A stretch of DNA of 64,000 bases from Tetmemena sp. SeJ-2015 (taxonomy: Eukaryota > Ciliophora > Spirotrichea > Sporadotrichida > Oxytrichidae). Below, piece after piece: positions 18,101-26,629 of this stretch. How positions within the stretch are numbered: the stretch's first letter is position 1; each line of letters starts with the position of its first letter. Below the pieces are notes generated by a model. The model was not told the DNA's origin. It worked only from the letters and a program-made list of their open reading frames with translations, and did no database searches. Position numbers and translations under genes: made by a program. Location of the stretch: positions 1 through 64,000 of the forward strand of contig JAJKFJ010022509.1 in NCBI GenBank assembly GCA_027382625.1. The letters run 5' to 3'.

Positions 18101-21100
18101 GCGCGCCGTCGCAGCGCACATCATGCAGTGAGCCTGCTGCATTCCGGCGTTCAGCTCGCGTGGGATCGCCTGCCTGATCCAGCGCTCACGGGAGAGCCAT
18201 CCCTTATTCGCATCAAGGCGCTGGATTATCACGGCAAACCCACGGCGGCTGCGGTGAAAGTCACGCTCTCACGTCTCGACAATCAGCCTCAGAACCCGGT
18301 GCTCTCCGGCCTGCCCGGGCTGGTGTACATTCCCAACGCCGGCGCACCGGCACGCATCGCGGAGTTCACGGTGCAGACAGATGCCAAGACGGGGATGGGC
18401 AGCTCCAATGTGGTGGTGCAGTCCGCGATGCGTCATCAACTCATGGCTCAAACCACCGACGCCCGCGGCAATGTTGTCGAGAGCAAAGCTCACTTCGATG
18501 TCTCCAGCCCCGAGGATACGACGAAAGTGCGCCTATTCAGCGACGAAACCGAAGTCAACGAAGGCAGCACGCTCAAAGTCGATGCCCACAGCCGCGTCAC
18601 CGCACCGCTGGCGCTCGTCACACTCGCAGGAGAAAACATGATCGAGCACCGCATCATCAAACTGGGCGTCGGTCACAATGAACTGCCCGTCACCGTGGCA
18701 GCCGCGCACTGGCCGCAGTTTGAGGTCAGCGTGGCTTTTCTAGATGGCGACAAACTGCACAGCGCGCACAGCGGCTTTGTGGTGAAGCGCCCGCTCAAGA
18801 TCGAGATCCAAACGCCAGCCCAGCCGGTCAAACCCGGCGAGGCCGCCGAGATCATCCTCACCACCACCGACGCTACCGGCAAACCTGTGTCCGCAGAGCT
18901 CAGCCTCGCGCTCGCCAGCGCGGCGTTGTTTGCGCAGTACTCTGACGACACCGAGGACATCGACGAATATTTTCACGGCAGCCTGCGTCGTTACAACAGC
19001 CTGCGCATCGGCAGCAACGCGAGCTTCCAGCACCGCGCTTCATCCCAGCTTCTGACCAAGGATGAATCTGGCAATGTCATCGCCATTGCAAACGGCGCGC
19101 AGTCCCACATCGACCTGCTGCGTCAGATGGAGCAAAGAGAACAAAGCGTGTGGCACGAACAGGCGACTGCACAACAGCGGTTACGCTCAGGCCCTATGAA
19201 CATGAACGGATCTTCCAACCTGGCCGAAAATGACGGGTCGCAAGGAGGGCGCTCGCTGAACATCATCAGTGGCGGCATCGTTGTAGCCAACGGTAGCAGT
19301 TTAGTAGTCGGTGGATCGAGCTCGAACACCCTCAGCGTGCAAGGATCCGGCATAGTCACTGGCACTATGGGAGGCGCAACGATCGACAACCTGCAAAATA
19401 TCAACTCCCCCACTTCGCCGACGTCTTACTCAATGACAGGGTCTGCTCCATTTCCATACGGAGGTGGCCCGATAACGGCCGGAAATCGATCCGGAGGTTA
19501 CAGCATTAACAACGCCACCATTGATATGTTACTCGGCTCGGGCTTCCCGAGCGCAGGTGGACAAAGCAATGGCCAGCCCTATGCGCCAGACGCGCAGTGG
19601 CACTGTCCGCTCGTGACCGACGCCTCCGGCAAAGTGAAAGTGACTTTGACGGCACCGGCCATGGCGGGCGCATGGCGTTTGTCGAGCCGTGGCTGCACAG
19701 TGACAACGAATGTAGGACAGGCCGAGGAGGAGATGACGACAAAGTCGGAGTTCATGGCGGAAGTGCGAATGCCCACCACTCTCGTTTCAGGAGACACCTT
19801 CACACCACGCCTGCTGCTGCACGGTGCACCCGAAAACGAGACGACCGCACAGGCCGCCTTTAAGACCGCAGGTGTCCCGAACGAGCAAACGCGTTCCGCA
19901 ACTCTCAAACCCCAAGGCTTCACTGAAGTGGTGTTTGATCCCGTGAAAGTCCCTGAGCTGCCGGGCCTGAGCATCTCCTCAGCCACAATCAAGACGTCAA
20001 AGGACACCCGCGCTTTGCCGTCAAACTTCATGGTGCTGCCATTCGGTGAATCAAGCACCAGTCATGCGCTCAAGGTCGTTTCCGCGCCTGGTGAAACAGC
20101 CTTCACGGTCGTTCCTTCCCAGCAGCTTCTGCTGTCTGCTTTCTCCTCACCTCTGACGCTGCTGCAATCCATGGGGCACTCTTCACAGACTGCCGCCAGC
20201 AGACTGCTGAGCCATGTGTCGGCGGCACGTGTAGCCAAGCCTGCGGATGAAAGCCCGATCCGCCTGCTCATCGCTGAGCTCCAGATCACTCAGCAGGATG
20301 GCGGCTGGACATGGCAGGATGTCAAATGGCAACACGACAGCGTCGTTACGAGTCTTGGACTGTGGGCGCTGGTGGAGACGAGAGCGCTCGGCTTTGATGT
20401 CGAGGATTCCACGCTCAAAAAAGCGACAGCTTATTTGAAGAAATCCCTGGCGATCATTCCGCCAGATGAGCCAGACAAAGCAGCCATCATTCTGCACGCT
20501 CTGGCTTGCGTGAATGAGGCGGACTTCTCCGTGGCCAATCGTATGTATCGCGACCGCGCGAAGCTGAATGACCCAGCGCTCGCATGGCTGGCAGCCGCTT
20601 TTCAGCGCATGAACCGAATCGAGGAAGCGAAGGAACTGCTCAAGGCCCTTGAAGCAAAGCCAACCTGGGACGGCAGCAAAACCACCTCACGGCTCAGCAG
20701 CAAAGACGACACGACTGCCATCCTGCTTTACGCCGCAGCGAAGACCCAGCCCGGCTCCGCTTTGGCAAAGAAGGCGGCAGATGCGCTGCAGCAGCAGCTT
20801 GGCGTTTCTTTGGGAGCTGACTCTGCCCTCCAGGGACTTTGGACAGCAGCGCTGGCGGAGCATTTCATCAGCAGCGGCATGCAACTGACTCCTCAGGCTG
20901 AGGAACTGAAACTGACGCTGAATGGTGAGCAGCACACAGCCGGCAATGGAGGAGTCATTCGCATCCCCACCCTCAAGGCAGGCGCGGACGGCAAGTTCAA
21001 TATCAGCGTGAGCTACAAGACCGACAAGGCCACGCCCATCATCATCGCGACCTTCGTCAATGAGAAGGCCATTGATCCGAAAGCAGCCACGGTGGGTTCA

Positions 21101-23344
21101 CTGCCAACGGTGACCAAGCGTGCGTGGCTGCATGAAGGTCTGCGGCATCATGACAAGCCCTTGGAAGCGGAAAGCAGCTCGCCGGTGAACGTGGCAGCGC
21201 ACGGGCAGCGCCTGCGCGTTCGGTTGGAATTGAAGGCACCGAAGCAGGCGCAGAACGGCTATGTCATCATTGATGAACCGCTGCCAGGCGGCTGCATGTT
21301 TGTTCCCGGCTCGCTGGAGGCAGAGCATGCCCGTTTGGAGATGCTTCCGGGTATGCTGCGCCTGTGGTTCATCCCCGGCACCTTCACCGCAGACACGCAG
21401 ATCAGCTATGAGCTGATGGCCTTGCATCCTGGCAGCTACCGCATCGCGCCCACACGCGTGCGTGATGCCTGCCAGCACGCACGCTTCAACGCCGGACCCG
21501 ATGGCAAGCTGACCATCCTTGCCCCGGGCCAGCCAACCACGGACCCGTATGTGATGAACGGCTTCGAGCACCTGGAACTGGCGGAACTGCTGTTTGATGA
21601 AGGCGGGTTGGATGCAGCACGCACACACCTTGAACTCCTGCGCAATGATGCCGAGGCCATGAAATACCACGAACGCGATATCGCGCGCATGCTTTTGTGG
21701 ATTCACACCTCGCGTGAGGGCATGGATGCCAAGCAGATCGTGGAGTTGTTTGAAGCACTCAGCGAGCGGCATCCGGACATCGTCATTCCCTTCGACAAAA
21801 TTCTGAAAGTGGCCGCCGCCTACCGGCAGATGGGAGAATTTGAACGCGCCTGGCTGGTCTATCGCGCAACCATGGAGAGCAGCTTTGTCAGTGATGCAGG
21901 CGTGAGTGCGGCCATGGAAACAGCGGGAGATTTCCCCGGCAGCGCGGAGCATCAGATCGGTCTTTGGATGGAATACCCGAACGGCGCGGACAGCCTGCTG
22001 GCCTTCTTCAGTCTGGCGCAGCGCTTTCAAGAATTTGCCGCCAATCCCACCACGGTGCCACTGCGCCCGGGAGCGGCAAAGTGGACCAAGAACCAGCTGC
22101 TGGAGCGCAGTCGTGATCTGCTGCGTCGTGTCCTGACCCTCTATGCCAAGGACGATCTGGCGGACGATGCCGCCTTCAGTCTGGCCAATGTCTTCTTTGA
22201 TCTCAAGGACTACAAGAGCGTGGTGCAGACGGCAGGAAATGCCGCGACGACGTTCACGAAGAGCAGCTTCCTGAACAACTTCCACTACATGACGGCACTG
22301 GGCCGTTTCTGGCAGTATCAGTTTCCCGAAGCCCTCGCTGCCGCCGCACCGGTGGCCGCAGGCAGCAGCGACGACGCGCCCAATGCGCGCTACATCACCG
22401 CGCAGATCCATCACGCGCAGGGCAAGTTTGCCGAGGCGGTGCGCTGGTATGAAAAAGTGAAGGACGACTTTGATGACGCCCGCGAGTCCATCACCATGCT
22501 GCAGGAGAAAGCCGTGAAGCTTCCCTTTGCCACGCGGACAAAGCCCGGCGAGCCGGTGAGAATCGAACTGGAGCACCGCAATGTGAAGGAGGCTGCGCTG
22601 CTCATCTACAGGGTGGATTTGATGAAGCTGCAGGAGCGGCAGAAAGATCTCAATAGTGTCGGCAGCGTGAATCTCTCCGGCATCACACCACAGGCAGAGA
22701 TGAAGGTGCCATTGGGAGATGGCATGGACTACGCCTGGAAAAAGCGCAGCATCGAACTGCCACTGAAAGACGAAGGTGCCTACCTCGTGATCTGCCGTGG
22801 CGACTCTCAGATGACCAGCAGCCTCGTGCTGATCACTACTCTGGATATGGAGGTGCACGAGGATGCCGCGAACGGGGCTGTGCGCGTGCAGGTGCGCGAC
22901 ACCCTGCGCAATGCCTACGTGGCCGATGCCGACATCGCCGCGTACGACACCAGCGGTGCCGCGCAGCCGCAGAAGGGGCGCACCGATCCACGCGGAGCTT
23001 TTAATGCCTCCGGCATCCATGGACAGGCCGTCGTCGTTGTGAAGCTAGGTGACTCCCGCTACGCGGTCTTTCGCAGCAGCGGCAATCTGATGCCTCTGGC
23101 TGCAGGTGACCTTAACCGGGGGGCGAATGCACCTGCACCCGCCCAGCAAGGCCGCATTTTCCCTGGTCACGGCAATGTCACCGGTGACAGCAAGGCAGCC
23201 GGCAAACCCGAGGGCAAGGACGCTTATCTCTTCAACGTACGCGGCAAGCTGGACGCCAACAATTTGGGCAACCGCGCCGCGTGGTCTGAGAAGCTCAAAA
23301 ACGAAGGCAAGGGGGTCAAGGCGGAGAAAGCCTTCAAGAAATAA
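15167..23344 (+). CDS. giant alpha-2-macroglobulin-like protein with TPR regions, thioester lost
   Basis: This 2725-aa secreted protein (signal peptide about 1-18, MYHRIILFLVLVQTLTATP) begins with about 500 residues of TPR-type helices. Macroglobulin MG domains follow; the MG2-type motif YTDKSAYRAGDVVHFRG lies near 798. Then come a low-complexity Gly/Ser/Asn insert (about 1340-1475) and the A2M signature region (WHCPLVTDASGKVKVTLTAP, about 1480 onward). The alpha/alpha-toroid domain follows. The usual thioester C-x-E-Q is replaced by H-S-S-Q (H1671), so covalent trapping is not possible. A bait/receptor-like end, more TPR (about 2150-2450) and a C-terminal beta region complete it. Bacterial macroglobulins guard the periplasm against proteases; thioester-less forms (such as E. 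coli YfaS) exist. No pbpC neighbour is present. Confidence 0.87.
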   Translation: MYHRIILFLVLVQTLTATPVDDAEVLLQRQRYEEAATTLTDAVITASVDAGYAHYLRGVARAESKQPAAAITDCDAIPAGHAWQRKALFLKAQCLAELKRHQEAEAIYSSEATRLFATVRKEKLAEALIALAQEITKPAVPGQSVGSDAQNKALALYRKAQELETGPKMREQLLFQTVVSVRDLNQRDELSQACDAYLREFDPDWRGLIGSPPPTSATKETGAHRWEVRHMLIEGMLQAGGSAAARRYAEDVLTQWKSKAPAAGTKPDQGDIEWQICRSHGAMMVQPVHSAQLPHSSNDMQQGTQIVQQNEPVTTIPSADPAKHITSLRQFLQAHPSHPRSAEAAFTLIQVLASQNKSEEALEACKALYDRADWPAPAANEKDKRTPAERLEYWRQMAFFQIGALRFAARQYPQAIEQWRAYIAKHPDGSLWQQAQARIMEAEFQLCLDAVTTNSREEAAKRFDAFIAAHPLDPRCAQLLFLNGQWHFTTAQELAKKEAGKPRSPELTKLFENAITEWARLIIKHPQSEEASLALYRTGIIQAEHLDRHEEALNTFQRLTWGGWKQLAAERAAMMPQHLLALRTPRTFRSKETAQVHVNVRNIEKLKVSRYILNLEDFFRSRHRLDGESGIGSLDIDLIQPDKTWEVNIEGYTRLKPIEQAIDVPFEDTKPGVCLIRVEGEDWQASTIVIRSDIDLIVQSAWTEALVFVQDRIKGTVVADAEVLLSNGKEILGQGRTGKDGVFRLRGEMIRAAADLCAYVRTDAGVAIQRLNLRGMTQEITGGDTDRTSVELSRRGFMYTDKSAYRAGDVVHFRGIIRDVQDGAYSVPVGREYEISITDERKRVLRRMKSMLSDFGTFTHSVPLPASIPMGSYHITAKAVEGDETHETWFNVREFEIAEITAEIETKPDAVFRGDRIEGTLRLNYSWGAPLVDEPVRLRMPDGRLLEGKTDAAGAFTFTQETTAFQPGEFLRFDADLPARRRSAHHAVSLLHSGVQLAWDRLPDPALTGEPSLIRIKALDYHGKPTAAAVKVTLSRLDNQPQNPVLSGLPGLVYIPNAGAPARIAEFTVQTDAKTGMGSSNVVVQSAMRHQLMAQTTDARGNVVESKAHFDVSSPEDTTKVRLFSDETEVNEGSTLKVDAHSRVTAPLALVTLAGENMIEHRIIKLGVGHNELPVTVAAAHWPQFEVSVAFLDGDKLHSAHSGFVVKRPLKIEIQTPAQPVKPGEAAEIILTTTDATGKPVSAELSLALASAALFAQYSDDTEDIDEYFHGSLRRYNSLRIGSNASFQHRASSQLLTKDESGNVIAIANGAQSHIDLLRQMEQREQSVWHEQATAQQRLRSGPMNMNGSSNLAENDGSQGGRSLNIISGGIVVANGSSLVVGGSSSNTLSVQGSGIVTGTMGGATIDNLQNINSPTSPTSYSMTGSAPFPYGGGPITAGNRSGGYSINNATIDMLLGSGFPSAGGQSNGQPYAPDAQWHCPLVTDASGKVKVTLTAPAMAGAWRLSSRGCTVTTNVGQAEEEMTTKSEFMAEVRMPTTLVSGDTFTPRLLLHGAPENETTAQAAFKTAGVPNEQTRSATLKPQGFTEVVFDPVKVPELPGLSISSATIKTSKDTRALPSNFMVLPFGESSTSHALKVVSAPGETAFTVVPSQQLLLSAFSSPLTLLQSMGHSSQTAASRLLSHVSAARVAKPADESPIRLLIAELQITQQDGGWTWQDVKWQHDSVVTSLGLWALVETRALGFDVEDSTLKKATAYLKKSLAIIPPDEPDKAAIILHALACVNEADFSVANRMYRDRAKLNDPALAWLAAAFQRMNRIEEAKELLKALEAKPTWDGSKTTSRLSSKDDTTAILLYAAAKTQPGSALAKKAADALQQQLGVSLGADSALQGLWTAALAEHFISSGMQLTPQAEELKLTLNGEQHTAGNGGVIRIPTLKAGADGKFNISVSYKTDKATPIIIATFVNEKAIDPKAATVGSLPTVTKRAWLHEGLRHHDKPLEAESSSPVNVAAHGQRLRVRLELKAPKQAQNGYVIIDEPLPGGCMFVPGSLEAEHARLEMLPGMLRLWFIPGTFTADTQISYELMALHPGSYRIAPTRVRDACQHARFNAGPDGKLTILAPGQPTTDPYVMNGFEHLELAELLFDEGGLDAARTHLELLRNDAEAMKYHERDIARMLLWIHTSREGMDAKQIVELFEALSERHPDIVIPFDKILKVAAAYRQMGEFERAWLVYRATMESSFVSDAGVSAAMETAGDFPGSAEHQIGLWMEYPNGADSLLAFFSLAQRFQEFAANPTTVPLRPGAAKWTKNQLLERSRDLLRRVLTLYAKDDLADDAAFSLANVFFDLKDYKSVVQTAGNAATTFTKSSFLNNFHYMTALGRFWQYQFPEALAAAAPVAAGSSDDAPNARYITAQIHHAQGKFAEAVRWYEKVKDDFDDARESITMLQEKAVKLPFATRTKPGEPVRIELEHRNVKEAALLIYRVDLMKLQERQKDLNSVGSVNLSGITPQAEMKVPLGDGMDYAWKKRSIELPLKDEGAYLVICRGDSQMTSSLVLITTLDMEVHEDAANGAVRVQVRDTLRNAYVADADIAAYDTSGAAQPQKGRTDPRGAFNASGIHGQAVVVVKLGDSRYAVFRSSGNLMPLAAGDLNRGANAPAPAQQGRIFPGHGNVTGDSKAAGKPEGKDAYLFNVRGKLDANNLGNRAAWSEKLKNEGKGVKAEKAFKK

Positions 23345-23391
23345 GCAGTTCTCCCCATTGCATGCGCATCATCCTGAGTTCTGTTTCACCC

Positions 23392-23850
23392 ATGCACCGC
23401 CACTGGTATTCTTTTCTCTGCGTCCTGGTCCTCGCATCCTGCTCCACGCCCCCCGATTCGGAAACCAAGCCGATGGGTGAGAATGTGCTGAGCAAGGAGG
23501 CGATCCATGCCGCCAAGACTAGCCCCGTCGATTTCACGGCGCATGTGAAGCCGGTCCTGGAGGCCAAATGTGTGATGTGCCACAATCGCGAAGCGCTGCC
23601 CGGCCATGGGAGTCTCGAAAACCGCAAGGAGGCGGTTCGCTCTGGGGCGCTGGGTGCCTACATCGTGCCGGGGCATCCGGAGATCAGCCTGCTCGTCGCA
23701 AATGTGAAGACCGCTCATCAACACGCCAGCGTCATGCCGGCTGTGGGTGAACGTTTGACGAAAGATGAATACGCGATCCTCACGAAGTGGGTCAAGGAAG
23801 GCGCGCTGTGGCCTGCGGGCAAAGCGGGAACGCTGAAGATCATCCGGTAA
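23392..23850 (+). CDS. lipoprotein c-type cytochrome domain protein
   Basis: This 152-aa protein begins with a lipoprotein signal (VLVLASC, Cys 17) and carries a single heme c motif (CVMCH, residues 60-64). The PSCyt1-like segment VKPVLEAKCVMCHN and the tail LTKDEYAILTKWVKEGA are typical of planctomycete-type cytochromes. It starts 47 bp after the macroglobulin gene on the same strand, so it may be co-transcribed. ATG 23392 gives a proper lipobox; the upstream ATG at 23362 would only add ten residues. It probably sits on the outer face of a membrane as an electron carrier. Confidence 0.83.
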   Translation: MHRHWYSFLCVLVLASCSTPPDSETKPMGENVLSKEAIHAAKTSPVDFTAHVKPVLEAKCVMCHNREALPGHGSLENRKEAVRSGALGAYIVPGHPEISLLVANVKTAHQHASVMPAVGERLTKDEYAILTKWVKEGALWPAGKAGTLKIIR

Positions 23851-23920
23851 TCAGAAATTCCGATCCCGGGCATTCGCAATTCGTCTTGGCCCCTTGGAAT
23901 GGTCATGCTCTACTGGCCGC

Positions 23921-25057
23921 ATGGCAGACCATCGCGCCCTCATTTCGAATCCCGCAGATTTGCAACCCTCCACCGCCTGGAACGAGACGGTCTGGGCCTA
24001 CACCAGCGAGGAGGAACTCGTCGATCACACCACGAAGGCCCGCCTCTGCGTAGCCACGCTGCTGCCCTTCAAGGACAAGAAGCCCGACTGGGATGGCTTC
24101 ACCAAAAGCGTGCGCTGGATGCAGCAGTGCGCCGCGCATTACGGCGTGGAGATGGTCTTCGTGCTCAATGCAGACACGGGGTACATCTTTGACCTCAGCA
24201 ATGAATTGTATGCCGAGGTGCTGAAGCGCTTCCGCGCGGAGTTTCCAGAGCAGCGCTTCATCGCGGGCGTGACGGCACGCGGCGCGGAGAACGACACTGC
24301 ATTCAAAGCCGAGCGCTACTGGCCGCTGCTGGACATCGCGCAGGAGCATGACAACTGCGAGATGATGATCATGACCAGCAAGTTGCTCAACACGCTGGAA
24401 AACGAGCCGCGCCGTGACGCCTACTTCCAGATCGCCGAGCATCTCATCCGCCCCGGCCTCGCGCATGCGCTGGAGCCTTCCTTTGTGCCATGGGCAACGC
24501 CGTTTGATCCGTGGTTGTTCCATGAGATCGCGCTGCACCCGAGCTATGTCGGCGGCAAGGTCAGCACGCTCGACGAGCCGCACTTCCATTACTGGGCTGC
24601 CATGTGCAAAGGTTTGAACCTGCCCTTCTCCCCGCACAGCGGTGATGACTACGGCATCGCCACCGCCATCAAGCTCGGCCTGCCCTTGCTCATCGGTGCC
24701 GGCGTCAGCGCCTGCCCGCTCATCTGCGCCGCCCGCGATATGTGGCTGCTGGACAGCGTGGCCGACAAAAAATTCAAGACCGGCACCGGCCGCTTTGACA
24801 CCCGCGTCTATAAACTCTTCGAAGCCTTCCAGTCCTTCGAAGACCTCGTCTTCCGCCTCGACGACCGCAAGAGCGCTTCGCCCTACAAGCACAGCACGGC
24901 ACACGTGCTGCACCAACTCGGCCTCATTGAATCTCCAGAAGCGCACCCGGACTGCAAAGATCTGCGTGGTGCGGATGAAGCCGCTCGCATGACCGAAGCG
25001 ATGCGCAGACCGAAGCGCTTGGCGCAGAAACTGGGCGTGCCGTTTTTTGGAGAATGA
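23921..25057 (+). CDS. dihydrodipicolinate synthase family lyase
   Basis: This 378-aa protein has DHDPS/N-acetylneuraminate lyase-type TIM-barrel features: an N-terminal ATLLPFKDKKPDWDGF strand, FIAGVTARGAEND, and a Schiff-base lysine candidate in GGKVSTLDE (K213). It is longer than classic DapA (about 290 aa) and its motifs diverge. It is therefore more likely a sugar-acid or keto-acid aldolase/lyase of the broad family than the lysine-pathway enzyme. ATG 23921 (MADHRALISNP) is chosen because the upstream extension is short and not protein-like. It converges on the small membrane protein gene downstream. No regulator or sugar transporter lies nearby to reveal the substrate. Confidence 0.8.
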   Translation: MADHRALISNPADLQPSTAWNETVWAYTSEEELVDHTTKARLCVATLLPFKDKKPDWDGFTKSVRWMQQCAAHYGVEMVFVLNADTGYIFDLSNELYAEVLKRFRAEFPEQRFIAGVTARGAENDTAFKAERYWPLLDIAQEHDNCEMMIMTSKLLNTLENEPRRDAYFQIAEHLIRPGLAHALEPSFVPWATPFDPWLFHEIALHPSYVGGKVSTLDEPHFHYWAAMCKGLNLPFSPHSGDDYGIATAIKLGLPLLIGAGVSACPLICAARDMWLLDSVADKKFKTGTGRFDTRVYKLFEAFQSFEDLVFRLDDRKSASPYKHSTAHVLHQLGLIESPEAHPDCKDLRGADEAARMTEAMRRPKRLAQKLGVPFFGE

Positions 25058-25144
25058 TGCAGATTGCCAATCTGACGCCCCAGAAAGCTGGGCAACGGCT
25101 GTGAACGGTGGGATATTTTCTTAAATTTACACGCATAGTCGCGA

Positions 25145-25399
25145 TCAACGTCCATCCAATTCTCCCCACCACCTTGCGTAAGCTTCGATCGACTGTTTGA
25201 GCGGAGTATTATCATGCAGCCAAATAACTGGCCGATAAAAAGCTAATACATAAGGACGCATGCTCATTGGCGCATGAAATTTTTCCAGAAGAAAACCCAC
25301 GGGGCCGAAGCTCAGCAAGTAGACCAATGGCAACACCAAGAGCACAGCCATGAGACCAGCTGAATTTTTATCGGAGCTGCGTGAGATGTCGTCGCTCAT
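25145..25399 (-). CDS. small hypothetical membrane protein
   Basis: This 84-aa protein begins MSDDISRSSDKNSAGL and has one or two hydrophobic segments (LMAVLLVLPLVYLLSF and the following region). Its tail, FYRPVIWLHDNTPLKQSIEAYARWW, resembles, as far as I recall, small conserved hypothetical proteins of Verrucomicrobiota. A longer in-frame start (25450) would add only poorly structured residues. Its upstream side carries repeated TCTAAC and GTTGGGC motifs, then the IS630 element. The function is unknown. Confidence 0.6.
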   Translation of the reverse strand: MSDDISRSSDKNSAGLMAVLLVLPLVYLLSFGPVGFLLEKFHAPMSMRPYVLAFYRPVIWLHDNTPLKQSIEAYARWWGELDGR

Positions 25400-25485
25400 C
25401 GTATTGCATGTTAGATCGTTTTCGCCCAACAAAGCAAGCGTTAGAACCAACTGGAGTCACCGCACTTCGCACTATATTTTGGACT

Positions 25486-26629
25486 TATAGCGATTTCCAA
25501 AACTGATTTCCGGATAGCGGGCAAAAAGTGCTGTACAAAACGGGCGGCAGTGCTTTGAGGATGGTTGTTGAGAGCGCAAGAACTCAGACCTGATGTGGAC
25601 AACGCCACGCTGGAGCAACTCCAGGCGGCGATGGAGGCCGCGCCCAACAAGCGCAGCTATATCAGGCTGGCCGCCATGCGCTGCCTGCTGCGAGGCATGG
25701 ACCGTGTGGACGTCTGCGAGACCTTCTGCCGCAGCGAGCGCATGGTTCGGCTCTGGATCATCAAATACAACCATGGGGGCATCGACGCGCTCATCAGCAA
25801 ACCCACGGGAGGCAGAAGACGCAAGGTCGCCCTGCAACGGCTCGAAGAGGTGCTGGTGCCCGTGCTCAAAGACCCCGCCCAGGCGGCCATGGAGCACTGG
25901 ACCGGCGTGAAGGTCCACGGCTGGCTGCTCGGGCGGCTCCAGACCGAGCTGAGCTACAGCACCGTGGTGCGCTATCTCCATGACCTGGACTTTCACCTGC
26001 GCGTGCCGCGTCCTTGGCCGCTGCCCCTGCTTGATGAACCCGAACGTGAGGCCCGGCGCCAGAGCTTCCGCACGCAGATCGCCACACTGGCCGCAGACCC
26101 ACAGGTCGAGCTTTGGTTCGGTGACGAGTGCGGCGTGGATGGCGATCCCCGGCCAAGACGCCGGTGGGTGCAGCCGGGCAGCAAACCCAAGGTGCCGCAT
26201 CTCGGCAAGCATATCCGCCGCAGCGTCGTAGGGGCCGTCTGTCCGCAGAGCGGCGAGCTCTTCAGCCTCATGTTTGATGGCGTCGATGGCGCTGTCTTCC
26301 AGTGCTGGCTTGACGAACTGGCGCACAGTGTGCCAGCGAAACCGGGTCTGCGCCGGGTGCTGGTGCTCGACAACGCCTCCTGGCACAAGGTCAAAACGCT
26401 CAACTGGCATCACTTCGAAGCACTTTTCCTGCCGCCTTACAGCCCTGACTTCAACCCCATTGAACGGCTGTGGCTGCGCCTGAAGGCCGACTTCTTTGCC
26501 GACTGGATCGCACGCAGCGGCGCAGAGCTCGAAGACCGCCTTTGCCATGCCCTCAACCACTTCATGTCATCGGCCACTCAGACCGCCTCCATCTGCTCGA
26601 TCCGGAAATGAGTTTTGCGATTTGCTATA
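25486..26629 (+). mobile_element. IS630-type insertion sequence A, apparently intact
   Basis: Terminal inverted repeats of about 32 bp lie at 25486-25517 and 26598-26629. Both begin TATAGC and share CAAAACT and ATTTCCGGAT (roughly 26 of 32 positions agree). The ends fall on TA, the usual IS630 target. One transposase gene fills the element. Its right end runs straight into a second IS630-type element, sharing the TATA at 26626-26629. Confidence 0.88.
25565..26611 (+). CDS. IS630 family transposase
   Basis: This 348-aa transposase begins with an N-terminal helix-turn-helix region (about 20-70). The DDE triad of the IS630/Tc1-mariner superfamily is visible: WFGDECGVDGDP (first Asp), VLVLDNASWHK (second Asp) and SPDFNPIERLWLRLK (Glu). 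The start is a TTG at 25565; an ATG lies a few bases upstream in another frame, so the exact start is uncertain. The stop TGA lies within the right terminal repeat. All catalytic residues are present, so the element may still be active. Confidence 0.9.
   Translation: MLRAQELRPDVDNATLEQLQAAMEAAPNKRSYIRLAAMRCLLRGMDRVDVCETFCRSERMVRLWIIKYNHGGIDALISKPTGGRRRKVALQRLEEVLVPVLKDPAQAAMEHWTGVKVHGWLLGRLQTELSYSTVVRYLHDLDFHLRVPRPWPLPLLDEPEREARRQSFRTQIATLAADPQVELWFGDECGVDGDPRPRRRWVQPGSKPKVPHLGKHIRRSVVGAVCPQSGELFSLMFDGVDGAVFQCWLDELAHSVPAKPGLRRVLVLDNASWHKVKTLNWHHFEALFLPPYSPDFNPIERLWLRLKADFFADWIARSGAELEDRLCHALNHFMSSATQTASICSIRK

Noticed and set aside
21098..23020. 640-codon minus-strand frame
   Set aside because: Antisense to the macroglobulin C-terminal part; no start or motif.
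25060..25074. CAGATT/AATCTG hairpin as terminator
   Set aside because: The stem is only 6 bp and no T-tract follows.
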